This document shows, one piece after another, positions 62,063 to 64,000 of a DNA stretch of 64,000 nucleotides; position 1 is the stretch's first letter; every line of letters begins with the position of its first letter. The notes beneath the pieces are model-generated. The model worked only from the letters and a program-made list of their open reading frames with translations. It was not told the origin of the DNA and searched no databases. The DNA comes from Sacculina carcini (taxonomy: Eukaryota > Arthropoda > Thecostraca > Sacculinidae), in contig OU696596.1 in assembly GCA_916048095.2 (NCBI GenBank), positions 558,001-622,000 on the forward strand, written 5' to 3'. Both the position numbers and the translations under genes were made by a program.

Positions 62063-64000
62063 GTGTTACCTAAGTGTTACCTAAGTGTTACCTAAGTGTT
62101 ACCTAAGTATTACCTAAGTGTTACCTAAGTGTGCCCTAAGTGTTACCTAAGTGTGCCCTAACTGTTACCTAAGTGTGCCCTAACTGTTACCTAAGTGTGC
62201 CCTAAGTGTTACCTAAGTGTGCCCTAAGTGTTACCTAAGTGTACCCTTAGTGTTACCTAAGTGTTACCTAAGTGTTAACTAAGTGTTACTTAAGTGTTAC
62301 CCAAGTGTGTCCTAAGTGTTACCTAAGTGTGCCCTAAGTGTTACCTAAGTGTGCCCTAAGTGTTACCTAAGTGTTACCTAAGTGTTACCTAAGTGTTACC
62401 CAAGTGTTACCTAAGTGTGCCCTAAGTGTTACCTAAGTGTGCCCTAAGTGTGCCCTAAGTGTTACCTAAGTGTACCCTTAGTGTTACCCAAGTGTTACCT
62501 AAGTGTTACCTAAGTGTTACCTAAGTGTGCCCTAAGTGTTACCTAAGTGTGCTCTAAGTGTTACCTAAGTGTGCCCTAAGTGTTACCTAAGTGTGCCCTA
62601 AGTGTTACCTAAGTGTGCCCTAATTGTTACCTAAGTGTGCCCTAAGTGTTACCTAAGTGTGCCCTAAGTGTTACCTAAGTGTTACCTAAGTGTTACCCAA
62701 GTGTTACCTAAGTGTGCCCTAAGTGTTACCTAAGTGTGCCCTAAGTGTGCCCTAAGTGTTACCTAAGTGTACCCTTAGTGTTACCCAAGTGTTACCTAAG
62801 TGTTACCTAAGTGTACCCTAAGTGTTACCCAAGTGTGGCCTAAGTGTTACCTAAGTGTGCCCCAAGTGTTACCTAAGTGTGCCCAAAGTGTTAACTAAGT
62901 GTTACCTAAGTGTGCCCTAAGTGTTACCTAAGTGTACCATAAGTGTTACCTAAGTGTTACCTAAGTGTTACCTAAGTGTTACCTAAGAGTTACCTAAGTG
63001 TTACATATGTGTTACCTAAGTGTGCCCTAAGTGTTACCTAAGTGTGCGCTAAGTGTTACCTAAGTGTTACCTAAGTGTGCCCTAAGTGTTACCTAAGTGT
63101 GCCCTAAGTGTTACTTAAGTGTGGCCTAAGTGTACCCTAAGTGTTACCTAGGTGTGGCCTAAGTGTTACCTAAGTGTGCCCCAAGTGTTACCTAAGTGTG
63201 CCCTAAGTGTTAACTAAGTGTTACCTGAGTGTGCCCTAAGTGTTAACTAAGTGTTACTTAAGTGTTACCCAAGTGTGCCCTAAGTGTTACCTAAGTGTGC
63301 CCTAAGTGTTACCTAAGTGTGCCCTAAGTGTTACCTAAGTGTACCCTAAGTGTTACCTAAGTGTTACCTAAGTGTTACCCAAGTGTTACCTAAGTGTGCC
63401 CTAAGTGTTACCTAAGTGTGCCCTAAGTGTGCCCTAAGTGTTACCTAAGTGTACCCTTAGTGTTACCCAAGTGTTACCTAAGTGTTACCTAAGTGTTACC
63501 TAAGTGTGCCCTAAGTGTTACCTAAGTGTACCATAAGTGTTACCTAAGTGTTACCTAAGTGTTACCTAAGTGTTACCTAAGTGTTACCTAAGAGTTACCT
63601 AAGTGTTACATAAGTGTTACCTAAGTGTGCCCTAAGTGTTACCTAAGTGTGCCCTAAGTGTTACCTAAGTGTGCCCTAAGTGTTACCTAAGTGTGCCCTA
63701 AGTGTTACCTAAGTGTGCCCTAAGTGTGCCCTAAGTGTTACCTAAGTGTTACCTAAGTGTTACCTAAGTGTTACCTAAGTGTTACCTAAGTGTTACCCAA
63801 GTGTTACCTAAGTGTGCCCTAAGTGTTACCTAAGTGTGCCCTAAGTGTGCCCTAAGTGTTACCTAAGTGTACCCTTAGTGTTACCCAAGTGTTACCTAAG
63901 TGTTAACTAAGTGTTACCTAAGTGTGCCCAAAGTGTTACCTAAGTGTGCCCTAAGTGTTACCTAAGTGTGCCCTAAGTGTTACCTAAGTGTACCCTAAGT

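Larger units (their letters stand above)
1..64000. repeat. 11-bp satellite array with telomere-like words, filling the window
   Basis: The window is a head-to-tail array of 11-bp units. The commonest are GTGTTACCTAA (A) and GTGTGCCCTAA (B), often alternating as a 22-bp dimer. All units point the same way. The - strand reads TTAGGTAACAC and TTAGGGCACAC, so each unit has one TTAGG or TTAGGG word. Unit starts fall at positions equal to 1 modulo 11 throughout: landmarks at 683, 1772, 20043, 40041, 59962 and 63592 all obey this. The array holds 5,818 units plus two bases. TAA at unit positions 9-11 stops every + frame about every 33 bp, because 11 and 3 are coprime, and TAG on the - strand does the same, so it cannot encode protein. 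No unique sequence interrupts it and neither end is visible. The family name and species are unknown to me; a eukaryotic satellite is near certain. Confidence 0.99.
58433..64000. repeat. 330-unit higher-order block (3,630 bp), second copy cut by the window edge
   Basis: Copy 1 is 58433-62062 and copy 2 runs from 62063 to the last base, 1,938 bp in. M 59357/62987, M 59962/63592, W 59412/63042, T 58675/62305 and GTGTTACCTAG 59511/63141 are 3,630 bp apart. I compared much of the overlap base by base and found one difference: 58554 is G and 62184 is C (unit P). This is the most recent-looking event in the window. Confidence 0.94.

Noticed and set aside
1..64000. Possible protein-coding repeats
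   Set aside because: Because 11 is not a multiple of 3, every + frame meets TAA about every 33 bp and every - frame meets TAG at the same spacing. No open frame of useful length can exist.
1..64000. CRISPR array
   Set aside because: There are no spacers: repeats are contiguous 11-bp units with no unique sequence between them.
1..64000. Functional telomere
   Set aside because: Telomere words occur once per 11 bp with a CA-rich linker, never as consecutive TTAGGG or TTAGG copies. The array is also cut by both window edges, so no terminus is seen.
1..64000. G-quadruplex array on the - strand
   Set aside because: GGG runs occur at most once per unit and usually once per 22 bp. Loops of 8 to 19 bases are too long for stable three-tetrad folding in the usual model.
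1..64000. Transposon or insertion sequence borders within the array
   Set aside because: I saw no stretch outside the 11-bp register, no terminal inverted repeats, no poly-A tail and no target-site duplication. All block edges are joins between satellite units.
1..64000. Assembly artefact as the full explanation for the large duplications
   Set aside because: Copies differ by private single-base changes and whole-unit losses, which a copied contig would not show. An artefact remains possible only for the nearly identical 3,630-bp pair at the right edge.
1..64000. Assignment to a named satellite family or species
   Set aside because: I do not recognise this 11-bp pair with confidence. Short telomere-like satellites are known in several animals, and naming one would be a guess.

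Overview
The whole 64,000-base window is one uninterrupted tandem repeat (satellite DNA). I found no gene, RNA gene, mobile element, CRISPR array or unique sequence, and neither edge of the array lies inside the window. The basic unit is 11 bp. There are two main versions, written here on the + strand: A = GTGTTACCTAA and B = GTGTGCCCTAA. They differ only at unit positions 5-6 (TA versus GC) and very often alternate A-B, giving a 22-bp dimer. On the - strand they read TTAGGTAACAC and TTAGGGCACAC, so each unit carries one telomere-like TTAGG or TTAGGG word followed by a CA-rich linker. The window opens exactly at a unit start and ends two bases into a unit (5,818 whole units plus GT). Every landmark unit I indexed starts at a position equal to 1 modulo 11, so the register is never lost.

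The organism is a eukaryote: an array this long of short tandem units is typical of heterochromatic, subtelomeric or pericentromeric satellite. The TTAGGG/TTAGG words fit an animal or another lineage with that telomere type, but the species cannot be named from this sequence. Almost total lack of CpG and stop codons in all six frames agree with non-coding satellite DNA.

Above the 11-bp level, rare single-base unit variants act as landmarks and show that the array was built by nested and dispersed duplications of 10 to about 450 units. Main blocks: 1-220, two 10-unit copies (110 bp); 309-968, copied at 3169-3828; 1420-6875, two copies of a 249-unit block (2,739 and 2,717 bp); 5875-8041, a 77-unit block (847 bp) repeated two and a half times; 8130-16291, two copies of a 371-unit block (4,081 bp each); 16.3-24.8 kb, a mosaic with shifts of 3,685, 3,828, 3,916 and 4,356 bp; 21506-23023, two copies of a 69-unit block (759 bp); 24542-27753, copied at 30592-33748; 20648-22264, copied at 28084-29700; 29338-31207, copied at 35685-37565; 33309-34936, two copies of a 74-unit block (814 bp); 37599-43604, three copies of a 182-unit block (2,002 bp), with a fourth, slightly shorter copy at 59522-61490; 44166-53988, two copies of a 447/449-unit block; 50403-57156, two copies of a 307-unit block (3,377 bp); 58433-64000, a 330-unit block (3,630 bp) whose second copy runs off the right edge.

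Copies differ by scattered single-base changes and by gain or loss of whole units, often 22 bp (one A-B dimer), and I saw no partial-unit indel. This pattern points to repeated unequal exchange or replication-based amplification in perfect 11-bp register. Letters used below: C = GTGTTAACTAA, D = GTGTTACCCAA, E = GTGTACCCTAA, F = GTGTACCCTTA, H = GTGTGCCCCAA, I = GTGTGCTCTAA, J = GTGTGCCCAAA, K = GTGTACCATAA, L = GTGTTACATAA, M = GAGTTACCTAA, N = GTATTACCTAA, O = GTGTGGCCTAA, P = CTGTTACCTAA, Q = TTGTTACCTAA, R = GTGTTTCCTAA, S = GTGTGCTTTAA, T = GTGTGTCCTAA, V = GTGTTACCTGA, W = GTGTGCGCTAA, X = GTATGCCCTAA, Y = GTGTGCCATAA.
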